Below the pieces are notes generated by a model. The model was given only the letters and a program-made list of their open reading frames with translations. It had not been told where the DNA came from and ran no database searches. Shown in pieces: positions 1 to 8,992 of a DNA stretch of 63,577 nucleotides. A program made the translations under genes and the position numbers. Within the stretch, counting starts at the first letter, position 1, and the number at the start of each line of letters is the position of its first letter. The stretch covers positions 1 to 63,577 of the forward strand of contig PSPG01000009.1 in NCBI GenBank assembly GCA_003193925.1, given 5' to 3'. Source of the DNA: Candidatus Thalassarchaeum betae (GTDB taxonomy: Archaea > Thermoplasmatota > Poseidoniia > Poseidoniales > Thalassarchaeaceae).

Positions 1-3000
1 CTGCTGTTGACCGGGTAGACCATGATGTCGAGGGTGTCGTTCTTGCCGTCGACATTCAGATCGACCGGCATCGGGCTCAGCCACTCTGCATCGAGGTTGA
101 ACGTCCAGTTGCCCGCCGGCAGGACCATCTGGAACTGCCCGGTGGGTGCTACCTGCCCGCGCCAGCGCACATCGGTGTCGATGTTGTCGGCGGTCACCGT
201 CACCGGCTCCCAGCCACCGTAGGAGGCGTGGTACGGGTTGTCCAGCCTGTTGATGTTGACCTGTCCCTCCACGGCGTAGCCGGGCCTTGCGATCATGGTG
301 ATGTTGTCAACCAGCTCCGAGCCCACCACGGGCCCGTCCTCGGTGACCGTGAACCTCGTGCCGTTGACCATGTTGAGTTGGGCTCCGTGGAGCTGTACGG
401 TCGCATCGACCTCAGCGCCCTCGGGCAGCACGACGCTGAAGCCACCGCTGCCGTTGGTCTCTGATATGATGCTGAAGTCGCCCCAGTGGAACTCGACCGC
501 GACGTAATCCAGTATCTTGCCCTCTTCGGGCTCCATCAGCTGCGACTCGAGGTCCTCTTCGTAGTACACGTTGCCGACTATGAGGTGACTGGTGTGGAAC
601 TCGTAGTCTGCGGTGATGTCCTCATCATCGATTTTAATCTGCTCCCACACCTGGAGTTCCTCCGAGAGTGTGTGATTCATTATCCAGGTCCCATGCACCA
701 GTTCGACCATGTAAATATCAGACTCATTGTCGAATTGCGCCGTGATGGGCTCTCCTGTCCCGTTCTTCAGATGCAGGGTGACATTCAGGTCGGGCACATT
801 GGCGCCGTCGTGTAATAGCCGGAATGTCAGATCAGAGGTCTCGGGCACTGGGGAAGGGAACTCGTAGGCCGAGTCGAATTCCGAGTCGAATACGTAGTCC
901 CTTGACAGTTCTGGGAAGCCGTCGTCGTCGAGGTCGATTTGAGCGGTGTAGTTGCCCGGGATGATTGGCCCGAACTCGAAAGCGCCGTCCTCGTCGGGGA
1001 CTATCAGGCACGGGGCTGTGCCGACCTCGTAGCAGTCGAGGATCGCGTCAGAGGGCTCCGACTCGTAGTGGAGGAGCATGACCACTCCGCCTAACGGCTC
1101 GCCTGAGGTGTTGACCAGCGAGCCGGTGATTGAGCCTCCTGCGATGTCGACAGTGGATACCTCAGGATCGCCTACCAACGGGATTGAGAAGCCGTCGTCC
1201 AGCTCTATGCGTACGCCGTCTTCGAATATGACTGTCAGATCGTACTTGCCCGGCACCGCATCCACGATGTGGAACGTGCCGGGGTGTACCATCGGCCCGC
1301 TGAATATGCCCTCGCCCGAGGCGGAGGAGAAGGTGCCGTTGATGGTGCCGTACGAATCCAGTTCCTCCGTGGTGTCGACGGTGAACACTCCTGAGCCAAC
1401 CAGAGTAGAGTGGCTGAGAGTACGGATGAATGATGATGATCCATCAGATGTGTAGCGTCCAGTGGCGTTCATGGTGCCCTGAAGAAGATAATCGCCACCC
1501 TCTAGAAGACATACGGAGGAATTCACGGGCACAAAGGCATCTGTTAGAGTTGCATTTGCTGTGGAGGCCCCAGTTCCAGAGGTGTTGCCGAACGACACTG
1601 TGATTTCTTCGGCATCGGTGCTTAGATATCCCGTACCGCCATTAGTGATGATGATATCAGAGATTGAGTCGTTTGTGAGAACGACCTCGGCCGTTGCACC
1701 GGACCCGCTGCCCCCTTCGAACGATACAACGGTTGAATTGTTATACCCACTACCGCCGTTTTGGATAGGCATTGAATCGATGCCGTAGTCACAACTGCCG
1801 ATCTCGACATCGTCCGACACGGTGCCAGAGAGCGTCCCACTACCAGAGAACCGGCCATCGCCTGTCAGGCTGTGATTGTTGAACACCGTCTGGGTGTAGT
1901 TGCCAGTGAAGTCGCTGACAGTTACGATGCCCAGCGATGTCACAGTGCCCTCGCCGGTGAAAGTGACCTCGCCTATCCCTTGGAAGGTCAGATCGTAGCC
2001 CTCGACCACGCCGCTGGAGGTATTGACTGTGTAAGGCTCGAGTTGGACCTGGTCCCAAGAGGGGGAGATCTCGATGCTGACATTGGTCACCGGGTCGCCA
2101 TCGAAGAACTCGGCGCCCGACCAGATGAGCTTGCCAGTCGCGTGCGAGGGCGCCACGGAGAGATTCCCGTAAACTATCTCCTCGCCGTTGCTGTGACCGG
2201 CCGAGCTGGACACGTTGATGATGGTCTCGGAGAGCCAGGTCGAGCCCGAGACGTTGGCCAGGATGCCTGTAATCGGGTTGACGACGCGGTTCGTGCTGGT
2301 CTGCTCGAAGATGTCGTTCAAAGTCTGGCCGACGTCGGCTCTCATGATGACCGAGCGAGCCTCGTCGAGGTTGGGCTCGCCGATGAAAGCGGAGACCCTG
2401 AGCTTGCCTGGGGGAACGGTGAACGAGAAGTGCCCGTTCTCGTCAGCGTCGGTGACGCCTATAGGGATCCAATACGTGCGGTCGTCGCCGTCGGCGACGT
2501 GGCCATTCTCGTCAGCGTTCTCCTCGCCGCTGAAAGCATCGCGCTCGATCATGACCCTAGCGTTGGGTACGGGGCCGAAGCCGTCGAGTTCGACGGTGCC
2601 TTCGAGTGTCGCTCCGCTGTAGTACTTCATGATCTTGACCTGGGTGTTGGCCGAGCCGATGGTCGGGTTGGAGCAGTTCTCGTCGACCTTGGAGCCGTTT
2701 TCGAGGAGTTCGCACCTCTCACTGTCATACCAGTTGGAGATGACGAAGTGGTTCATCATGGCCCCGGGCAGGGGCATTGCCGACTCGAGGTAGGAGCCGG
2801 GCGTGCCAGTGGTGTAGAAGTGCGGCGCGGGCTGCTCGGCGTTGCCGGGCAGACCGAGGGTGGAGGTCCCGTAGCCGACGTAGAACCGTGCGACCATCGT
2901 CTCGAAGAAGGCGGGCTGCTGCTGGTAGTCGATGTCGACCAAACGGATGGTTGCGCTTTGGTCGTTTTGTTGGGTGTATTGATTTCGGGTGATGTCGTTG

Positions 3001-6000
3001 AGGTACTCCTGCTCGTACTCCTGCGCGGTGCGCGGGATGATCGGTCCGTCACCCCTCTGGGTGTCGTACACCGAGGTGATGTAATCCTTCATATCAAGTC
3101 CAGCAAGACCGGTCGGAGCGTGGAAGATCCCGGTGGTCTGCCCACGGTGGTACTCGTAGTCGGCGTAGTAAGCGCCGCCGAGCGGGTAGAGTCTGTTGTC
3201 TATGGCGAAGTACCTGATATCGTTGTTCCTCGTGATGGTCTCACCGAGGCTGCCCTCGTAGTTCTGGACGTCGTACTCGAGGTTCGTGATGCCGTGGTAG
3301 ATGTCGGCCAACTCGCTCATGTCGAAGGCGGTGATCAGGAAGGCCCTGCTGAGCGCCAGGCGCGCGTTGCTCCTGTGGAGGCCGGTGGACACGTCGTTGA
3401 AGTCGTCGATCAGGTCGCTGGTGTAGCGGTAGCCGCCGATGACGTAGTGAGTGGCCTCCATATCGAATGGGGATGACTTGAGGCGGGTCGCGTTGAAAAG
3501 TTCCAGAGCCTCTGTCTCGTTTGTGGTCGAGTTACCCATCTGGGTGCCACCGATCATGACGACCCACTCCTCATCGCCCGGTATTCCGTTGGAGTCCAGT
3601 TGGTGTCCGTGTAGCAACTCGACCTCGTTGTCGGTGGCCATGACGGCCATCGAGCGACCTAGGACGAACCCCTCGTCACCCACCCTGATGGAGAGAATGC
3701 TGTCGTACTCTTCGAGCTGTCCCTCGTCCAGGATGGTCGACAGGCTGGCAGCGAACTCGTCGGTGAAGCCACCGCCGTCGTTGTAGCGGCGGTCGCCTTG
3801 GGAGAGCGTGGCTATGAACAGCGCCACGGTGTCCTCCTGCCCCTTGGACAGCAGCATGCCTCCGCTGTTGGGGATCCCGGATTGGAAGTTGTCAGCGACG
3901 GTCGGGTGCTGGCCGGCCGCGAGAGCCTGGAAGCCGTAGTCCCACCAGGAGACGAAGGCGGGTCTCTGGCTGAAGCCAACGTCGGCATCCTGTTTGGATA
4001 GCCAGTCGTAGGCGAGATTCCACGAGCCGCTGTTGAACCCGGGCCCGAAGGTGCCCATGTACCAGAGCTGACCGGACTCTGGATTGTAGTCGGCGCTGTT
4101 GAGGATCGAGAGGCCGAGCGCCTCGAGCCTCATGATGTCCGGGGCGATGTCGTGAATCACCTGGTCGACATCGGTAGCCGAGGCCTCGCCCCGGGGGATC
4201 CCGGAGTCTATGCCGTATGTCGTGTGCTGGGATGCTAACAGCAAGAGGACGAGGAGCAGTGCAGGTACCGCTGAGTGCTTCTTGGTGGCCGGCCAGACGG
4301 ACTTGAGGCGGGTGCGGGGAGTGCCGATTCCCGAGCGTCGCCACTCCTTCGCGAAGCCAGTGAAGTCAGCGCTCTTCCACATCATGGCGATGCCGAGGCC
4401 GCCGACTACGGCCATCGCCGGCGTCGCGTTGAAGATGAATCTGCCAGCGGACCACGCCATGTACGTCGCAATCAGCACCCACAGCCCTAGCAGCAGGCTG
4501 CTCTGGCGCTCGCGCCGGGCCCCCCTCCACATCAGCAAAATCGCGCAGCCTACGGCGATGAGCGCCACTATCGGCCCGTACGAGGCGAACAGGACGCCTC
4601 TGCTGGGGGCCTGAGCCTCGCCGATGGTGGCGAATATCTTGTTCTTGGAGAAGTAGAAGCCGCCGGTGAATAGGATGTCCCAGCCATTGTAGATCTCGAG
4701 CTCCTGCAGCACGAATAGGATAGCCAGTATCCCTCCGATGAGCAGCGTGCCGGCACCGAGGGCGAGCAGCCAGGGCTTGTCTCGGAACGAGGATGAGACC
4801 CAGCCAAGAGCGAGGGTGAATCCGAGGATGTAGAACATCGGCTGGAAGCCGCTCGGGTCGAACAGCAGGTTCAGTCCCGGCCAACTGTAGAACGGCAAGG
4901 GAATCACAAACGCCGTAAGCAGCATCTGCAGCGCCGCCGAAGTGAGTGGCAGGCTGTCTCGGCGGCGGAACATGTTGAGGACTATCTGGCCCGCGAAGGC
5001 GAGGAACAGTATCCCTGGTCCGTAGACGAATCCCTTCCAGCCGAGGGCCACGGTGGCGAACGAGATACCAGATAGGGTCGCGTAGGCCATCGTGCGGGGA
5101 TTCCTGCGCCAAGACTCCCTCATGCCCGCAAGCAGGTACAGCGGGTTGGAGCTGGTTCGAGAGAACATGCGCTCGGTGCCCAAGCCGTCGATGGCCCGCA
5201 CCCAGAAGTAGAATGCGAGCGAGAGGAACAGGAGGGCGAAGGCATCGTGGTCGGCCAGCCCGAAGGTCGAGTGGGAGATGTGGCCCGGCATCAGGGCGAT
5301 GAGCCATGCAGTCACGATTCCCGCCGTGTTGCTGTGGATGTGCCTCGCGATGGCTGCGAGGGGCAGGACGATGAGCGCCCCGAAGATAGCGGGGAACGCC
5401 GCCACACTCCACCAGACCGCTTCGTCAGCTGGCATCTCGAGCAACCAGGACAGTCCCAGGCCGCCCAAGGCCAGCGACCACGAGAACAGAGGCGGTCGGG
5501 GGTTAATCGCTCCCATCGGGTAGGCGCGATCGTGGTCGAAGATGAAGTGGCTGCGCTCGGCGATGATGTAGTCGACGACGCGTTTCATGTACCACGGGTC
5601 GGAGCCTCCGGTCATGTCCCAAAGGCCCGTTCCAGTCGCGTTCATCGCAGGCAGAACGTTCCAGCCGATACGGACCGCTAGGCCGACAAACACGGCGAGT
5701 CCCAGCATGATCCCGTAGGAGTGCCGTCCCCACCACTTGCGCGGCTCGCTCGGCTCGTACCGAGGGGCGATGTCACCGAAGTAGCCTCGGGACGCCAGCA
5801 TGATTCCAGCGACATTCAGCCAGAATGCGATGAAGAGCCACGATAATGTGCCCATCAGGTCGTCGCCATTGAGCAGGTCGGGGAACTCATTGCCGATCTC
5901 GTGAAGGTGCCCGAAGGTGTACAGGATCCAGTTAACAGCGACCAGCGCGCCGATCACATGCCATCGCTCAGCGTGGCAGAACGCAACGAAGAGGATTGCC

Positions 6001-6785
6001 ACGGTGGCAAACAGAGCCCAGACCGAACCCAAGTACCTGTGCTGGGAGAAGGTCTCGATGTCGGAGATCTGCCCCAGCCAGACCAAGGGGATGGCTTGGA
6101 CCACTAAGATCAGTCCGAAGACGATCATCAGCACTCGGCCCGGAGTGTCCGGAAGTCCCTCAAACCAAGATCCGGTCCCGGTCGGGTCGAGTTTGTTCCT
6201 GAGCAGGAGGGCTGTCATCGCACCGGCGACAATCGAGACGGCCCAGAAGGCGAAGAAGACCGATGCGGCGGCTGCCCGCTCGACGTCAATCAGGTCAGTA
6301 GCGTTGCCGGTCCATGTGCTCAGGTCCATCACCGAGTTGGCGGCGTGAGTGACTCCGAAGTGGAATCCCAGCACGGTCGCCAGCAGGATCGTCGACTCCT
6401 CCCTCCGGCCAGACAATACCAGCAAGAGGGTGGCGATTCCGACGAAGGCGAAAGTGAAGGCACCGATGTTGCCGACGGATTCGAACAGGTTGTAGGCTAT
6501 CGAGATGACAGCTGCCGTTGCTACGAATCCGACCGATACAACCGCTACGCGGTACTTGGAGAGTTTTCCGAGGGAGGCAACAGCACCGATTCTGCCCAAA
6601 GCAGCGGCTAGAGCGGCCACGGCGGGGAGAATCAGGATTCGAGCATATCCATCATTTCCCATTGCTCCATTTGCAGCGTAATCGACCCCTAGAAACAGCA
6701 CTAGCAGGCTTGCCAGCACCACCGGGACCGAAGCGAGGCCTGAACTCGAAGGCCCGCTTTCTGATGCACCATTCATTGTGTTCAT
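1..6785 (-). CDS. aglB: AglB/STT3-like oligosaccharyltransferase with long N- and C-terminal extensions (partial)
   Basis: Predicted catalytic subunit of archaeal protein N-glycosylation, moving lipid-linked oligosaccharide onto Asn in NxS/T sequons on the outer face of the membrane. The frame is open from ATG 6785 (alternative ATG 6776) to the left edge, at least 2261 codons, with no stop seen. STT3 signatures are visible: a DPWY acidic loop at about residue 396 followed by a YPMGAINPRPPLF-type segment, the WWDYG catalytic motif at about 946-950, and a GDEEWVVMIGG segment at about 1070. About 370 residues of multi-membrane-segment sequence precede the DPWY loop, which normally lies near the N terminus. 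After about residue 1370 comes an extracytoplasmic beta-rich region with a carboxypeptidase-regulatory-like domain, a GSGSGATA/GGTGY-type repeat and many NxS/T sequons. Known AglB proteins are usually about 800-1000 residues. It lies downstream of carS and purD on the same strand. The family call is firm; the role of the extensions is unknown. Confidence 0.85.
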   Translation of the reverse strand, partial: MNTMNGASESGPSSSGLASVPVVLASLLVLFLGVDYAANGAMGNDGYARILILPAVAALAAALGRIGAVASLGKLSKYRVAVVSVGFVATAAVISIAYNLFESVGNIGAFTFAFVGIATLLLVLSGRREESTILLATVLGFHFGVTHAANSVMDLSTWTGNATDLIDVERAAAASVFFAFWAVSIVAGAMTALLLRNKLDPTGTGSWFEGLPDTPGRVLMIVFGLILVVQAIPLVWLGQISDIETFSQHRYLGSVWALFATVAILFVAFCHAERWHVIGALVAVNWILYTFGHLHEIGNEFPDLLNGDDLMGTLSWLFIAFWLNVAGIMLASRGYFGDIAPRYEPSEPRKWWGRHSYGIMLGLAVFVGLAVRIGWNVLPAMNATGTGLWDMTGGSDPWYMKRVVDYIIAERSHFIFDHDRAYPMGAINPRPPLFSWSLALGGLGLSWLLEMPADEAVWWSVAAFPAIFGALIVLPLAAIARHIHSNTAGIVTAWLIALMPGHISHSTFGLADHDAFALLFLSLAFYFWVRAIDGLGTERMFSRTSSNPLYLLAGMRESWRRNPRTMAYATLSGISFATVALGWKGFVYGPGILFLAFAGQIVLNMFRRRDSLPLTSAALQMLLTAFVIPLPFYSWPGLNLLFDPSGFQPMFYILGFTLALGWVSSSFRDKPWLLALGAGTLLIGGILAILFVLQELEIYNGWDILFTGGFYFSKNKIFATIGEAQAPSRGVLFASYGPIVALIAVGCAILLMWRGARRERQSSLLLGLWVLIATYMAWSAGRFIFNATPAMAVVGGLGIAMMWKSADFTGFAKEWRRSGIGTPRTRLKSVWPATKKHSAVPALLLVLLLLASQHTTYGIDSGIPRGEASATDVDQVIHDIAPDIMRLEALGLSILNSADYNPESGQLWYMGTFGPGFNSGSWNLAYDWLSKQDADVGFSQRPAFVSWWDYGFQALAAGQHPTVADNFQSGIPNSGGMLLSKGQEDTVALFIATLSQGDRRYNDGGGFTDEFAASLSTILDEGQLEEYDSILSIRVGDEGFVLGRSMAVMATDNEVELLHGHQLDSNGIPGDEEWVVMIGGTQMGNSTTNETEALELFNATRLKSSPFDMEATHYVIGGYRYTSDLIDDFNDVSTGLHRSNARLALSRAFLITAFDMSELADIYHGITNLEYDVQNYEGSLGETITRNNDIRYFAIDNRLYPLGGAYYADYEYHRGQTTGIFHAPTGLAGLDMKDYITSVYDTQRGDGPIIPRTAQEYEQEYLNDITRNQYTQQNDQSATIRLVDIDYQQQPAFFETMVARFYVGYGTSTLGLPGNAEQPAPHFYTTGTPGSYLESAMPLPGAMMNHFVISNWYDSERCELLENGSKVDENCSNPTIGSANTQVKIMKYYSGATLEGTVELDGFGPVPNARVMIERDAFSGEENADENGHVADGDDRTYWIPIGVTDADENGHFSFTVPPGKLRVSAFIGEPNLDEARSVIMRADVGQTLNDIFEQTSTNRVVNPITGILANVSGSTWLSETIINVSSSAGHSNGEEIVYGNLSVAPSHATGKLIWSGAEFFDGDPVTNVSIEISPSWDQVQLEPYTVNTSSGVVEGYDLTFQGIGEVTFTGEGTVTSLGIVTVSDFTGNYTQTVFNNHSLTGDGRFSGSGTLSGTVSDDVEIGSCDYGIDSMPIQNGGSGYNNSTVVSFEGGSGSGATAEVVLTNDSISDIIITNGGTGYLSTDAEEITVSFGNTSGTGASTANATLTDAFVPVNSSVCLLEGGDYLLQGTMNATGRYTSDGSSSFIRTLSHSTLVGSGVFTVDTTEELDSYGTINGTFSSASGEGIFSGPMVHPGTFHIVDAVPGKYDLTVIFEDGVRIELDDGFSIPLVGDPEVSTVDIAGGSITGSLVNTSGEPLGGVVMLLHYESEPSDAILDCYEVGTAPCLIVPDEDGAFEFGPIIPGNYTAQIDLDDDGFPELSRDYVFDSEFDSAYEFPSPVPETSDLTFRLLHDGANVPDLNVTLHLKNGTGEPITAQFDNESDIYMVELVHGTWIMNHTLSEELQVWEQIKIDDEDITADYEFHTSHLIVGNVYYEEDLESQLMEPEEGKILDYVAVEFHWGDFSIISETNGSGGFSVVLPEGAEVDATVQLHGAQLNMVNGTRFTVTEDGPVVGSELVDNITMIARPGYAVEGQVNINRLDNPYHASYGGWEPVTVTADNIDTDVRWRGQVAPTGQFQMVLPAGNWTFNLDAEWLSPMPVDLNVDGKNDTLDIMVYPVNS

Positions 6786-6840
6786 CACCCATCACCGTCG
6801 TTCAGCCTGAAGGCTCAGCATCGCGCGATTTGACCGGCTG

Positions 6841-6846
6841 TTATAA
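6841..6846 (-). promoter_or_regulatory. TATA-like element upstream of the aglB-like gene
   Basis: A TTATAA hexamer lies about 56-61 nt upstream of the ATG at 6785, so a transcript would carry a leader of about 30 nt. It abuts an inverted repeat at 6845-6863. This is a sequence match only. Confidence 0.35.
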
Positions 6847-6863
6847 CCATTCGGAGAATGGTT
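6845..6863. repeat. perfect 8-bp inverted repeat between purD and aglB
   Basis: AACCATTC and GAATGGTT are separated by a 3-nt loop. The site is 38-56 nt past the purD stop and just upstream of the probable aglB promoter. It could be a weak terminator for purD or an operator for aglB; no T-tract follows on the minus strand. Confidence 0.4.
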
Positions 6864-6900
6864 GCTGGCCGTGATTCATCAATTCTGAACCCAAAGCGCC

Positions 6901-8169
6901 CTACAGAGCCCGGTAGGCGATATCCGAGCGGAAGTGAGATCCTTCCAACTCAATGCATCTCATGACCTCGTATGCGACTCCGACAGCGCTGCGCAGGTCG
7001 GGAGCGATACCAGTAGCAGCGAGCACCCGGCCTCCGCTGGACACGAGGTTGCCGGAACCGTCGAACATGGTGCCCGCATAGTGAACGAACCCGCTGATCT
7101 CCCCTTCCCCTAGATCGACCTCGCTGCCGGAGATGACGCGCCCGGTCGCCGAGGATGCCGGATAACCCTCGGAAGCGAGGACCACAGTAGCCGCCGAGTG
7201 AGTGTGGAAGTCGACCTCGATCTCGCTGACCCTGCCCTCTGCGCATGCGAGCAGCAACTCCGCGAAATCGCTTGAGATCAGGGGCACGGTGACTTGCGTC
7301 TCCGGGTCCCCGAATCTCACGTTGAACTCTATGACCCTGGGTGCCCCCTCTGAGTCTATCATAAGACCTAGGTACAGACAGCCGCGATACGGAGTCACCT
7401 GATTCCTCAGGTGGTGATGCATCGGTTCGACGATCTCATCGACCACCCTCTGCAGAACCGTCGGGGTTGCGACCGGTGCGGGAGCATAGGCGCCCATGCC
7501 GCCGGTATTAGGTCCGGTGTCGCCTTCGCCGACCCTCTTGTGGTCCTGGCTCGCTGGCAGACAGACGTAGCCGGACTCGTCCATCACCACGAGCACGGAT
7601 GCCTCCTCACCGAAGAGGTGCTCCTCGAGCAGTACGAAACCGTCAGACTCCAGTCCCCGTGCCAGCGCGTCGGCTGCCTGCTGCCTGTCGAGTGTAACTG
7701 TGACTCCCTTGCCGGCCGCGAGCACGTCGCGCTTGACGACCCAGGGGGCCTCGAACAAGTCGAGCGCCGCATCGATCTCGTCGGCCGCCTCGACGACTAT
7801 ACAACCCCCGGTGGGCACGCCTAGGGACTGCATCACCCGCTTGGCGTGCAGCTTCGAGCCCTCGAGCCTGGCACCTTCCGAGTGCGGGCCGAAGCACGCT
7901 ATGCCCTTGGCTCGCAGAGAGTCGGCCAGCCCATCGACGAGTGGTGCCTCGGGGCCTACCACGACCAGTCCGGCGCCCAGTTCCTCAGCTAATGAGGCGA
8001 GCCCGTCGATGTCGCTGGAGGAGACATCGTGGTTGGTGCCGACCATCGCGGTGCCTGCGTTGCCGGGAGCCGTGTGCAGGGATGCGACCGACTCGCTGGC
8101 CGCCAAGCCGATGCCGAGGGCATGCTCGCGCCCACCGCCTCCGACGACCAGTACGGTCATTCCTGTCAT
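6901..8169 (-). CDS. purD: Phosphoribosylamine-glycine ligase (GAR synthetase)
   Basis: Catalyses ATP-dependent ligation of glycine to 5-phosphoribosylamine, the second step of de novo IMP synthesis, in the cytoplasm. The protein is 422 residues, the usual length. It opens with the PurD-typical VLVVGGGGREHAL, and shows the ATP-grasp central region (VVKRDVLAAGKGVTV) and the family segments GPNTGGMGAYAP and EFNVRFGDPETQ. ATGs at 8169 and 8160 are both possible; the second places the glycine-rich motif right at the N terminus. It lies 54 nt downstream of carS and 115 nt upstream of the aglB-like gene on the same strand. Other purine genes here (purE, guaAB) are about 30 kb away, so the pathway is dispersed. 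Confidence 0.97.
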   Translation of the reverse strand: MTGMTVLVVGGGGREHALGIGLAASESVASLHTAPGNAGTAMVGTNHDVSSSDIDGLASLAEELGAGLVVVGPEAPLVDGLADSLRAKGIACFGPHSEGARLEGSKLHAKRVMQSLGVPTGGCIVVEAADEIDAALDLFEAPWVVKRDVLAAGKGVTVTLDRQQAADALARGLESDGFVLLEEHLFGEEASVLVVMDESGYVCLPASQDHKRVGEGDTGPNTGGMGAYAPAPVATPTVLQRVVDEIVEPMHHHLRNQVTPYRGCLYLGLMIDSEGAPRVIEFNVRFGDPETQVTVPLISSDFAELLLACAEGRVSEIEVDFHTHSAATVVLASEGYPASSATGRVISGSEVDLGEGEISGFVHYAGTMFDGSGNLVSSGGRVLAATGIAPDLRSAVGVAYEVMRCIELEGSHFRSDIAYRAL

Positions 8170-8223
8170 GAACGTGCGCGGGGGGAGGTAGTCGATAATG
8201 GATTCCAGACCGACGGGGCAGGC

Positions 8224-8904
8224 TCAGTATGGCACGCTCTTGAGCCCGAGCCTGTATCCAAGTATGTTGGTCAGCCTGTGGATCACGGGGGTCAGCACCA
8301 GCAAGGCAACTATCTCCTCGTGCAGTTGCTCGTGGGTGATGATCTGACCATCGAACAGCAGGAATGCGGTGAGGAAGATGGCAACTGCGAAGGGTATGGT
8401 GTCCAGCAGCGGCGCCTCGGAGCTCTCGTCGCCCTCCCTCTTGAGGCCTCGGCGGCGCTTGATGAACGAGCCGGTGGCGTCGCCCAGCATGCAGGCGAGC
8501 CCGAGAACAAAGCCCATCGCGAAGGCGGCACCCCACTCGCCGCCCACCCAGAACCAGTCGTCGGGCCCGGTGAGCAAGGTCGGGTCGACGAACGGGCGGC
8601 CGTCGGGCAGCGTCCGCGCGCCCCACAACCAGTGTGCAAGCATCACCAGCAGGCCGCTGAACACAGCCCCTCCGAACAGCCCGTTCCATGTCTTGCCGTC
8701 CCCGAGCAAGCGGTAGCCGTCGGTCCAATTGCGTCCGCCGTCGATACTCACGCTCTCGAAGTCGAGCTTCTCGGGAATCCACTTCCCGAACAGCATCGCC
8801 CCGGTATTGGCGAGGTACGCCGGGCCGTACATCATAAGGACGGCGAGAATGTTGAGAATGAATCCGGAGGCGTCCGGAGCCGGGAAGGCTGCTGAGACAT
8901 CCAT
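8224..8904 (-). CDS. carS: CDP-archaeol synthase
   Basis: Predicted CTP:2,3-di-O-geranylgeranyl-sn-glycerol-1-phosphate cytidyltransferase, an integral membrane enzyme that activates archaeal ether lipids before head-group attachment. About 226 residues with at least four hydrophobic segments. Family features are PAYLANTGAMLFG near the N terminus, an NWTDGYRLLGDGKTWNG loop, and GDATGSFIKRRRGLK, the charged cytoplasmic segment typical of this (DUF46/CDP-alcohol) family. ATG 8904 is preferred over an in-frame start at 8919, because it begins just before the first membrane segment. This is a strong marker for an archaeal source. It is divergent from the secreted protein gene starting at 8993 and is the first gene of the carS-purD-aglB run. 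Confidence 0.93.
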   Translation of the reverse strand: MDVSAAFPAPDASGFILNILAVLMMYGPAYLANTGAMLFGKWIPEKLDFESVSIDGGRNWTDGYRLLGDGKTWNGLFGGAVFSGLLVMLAHWLWGARTLPDGRPFVDPTLLTGPDDWFWVGGEWGAAFAMGFVLGLACMLGDATGSFIKRRRGLKREGDESSEAPLLDTIPFAVAIFLTAFLLFDGQIITHEQLHEEIVALLVLTPVIHRLTNILGYRLGLKSVPY

Positions 8905-8992
8905 GGCCCTCCCACACACGGACAGCGGATGAACCCTATCCGACCATGACGTGCAAAACTATTCATGGCTGCGGGAATCACTGCGACCCAGT

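Noticed and set aside
1872..3476. A long plus-strand open frame opposite the aglB-like gene
   Set aside because: The minus strand carries the WWDYG motif and continuous AglB-like sequence; the plus frame has the low-complexity Val/Asp/Gly composition of an antisense shadow.
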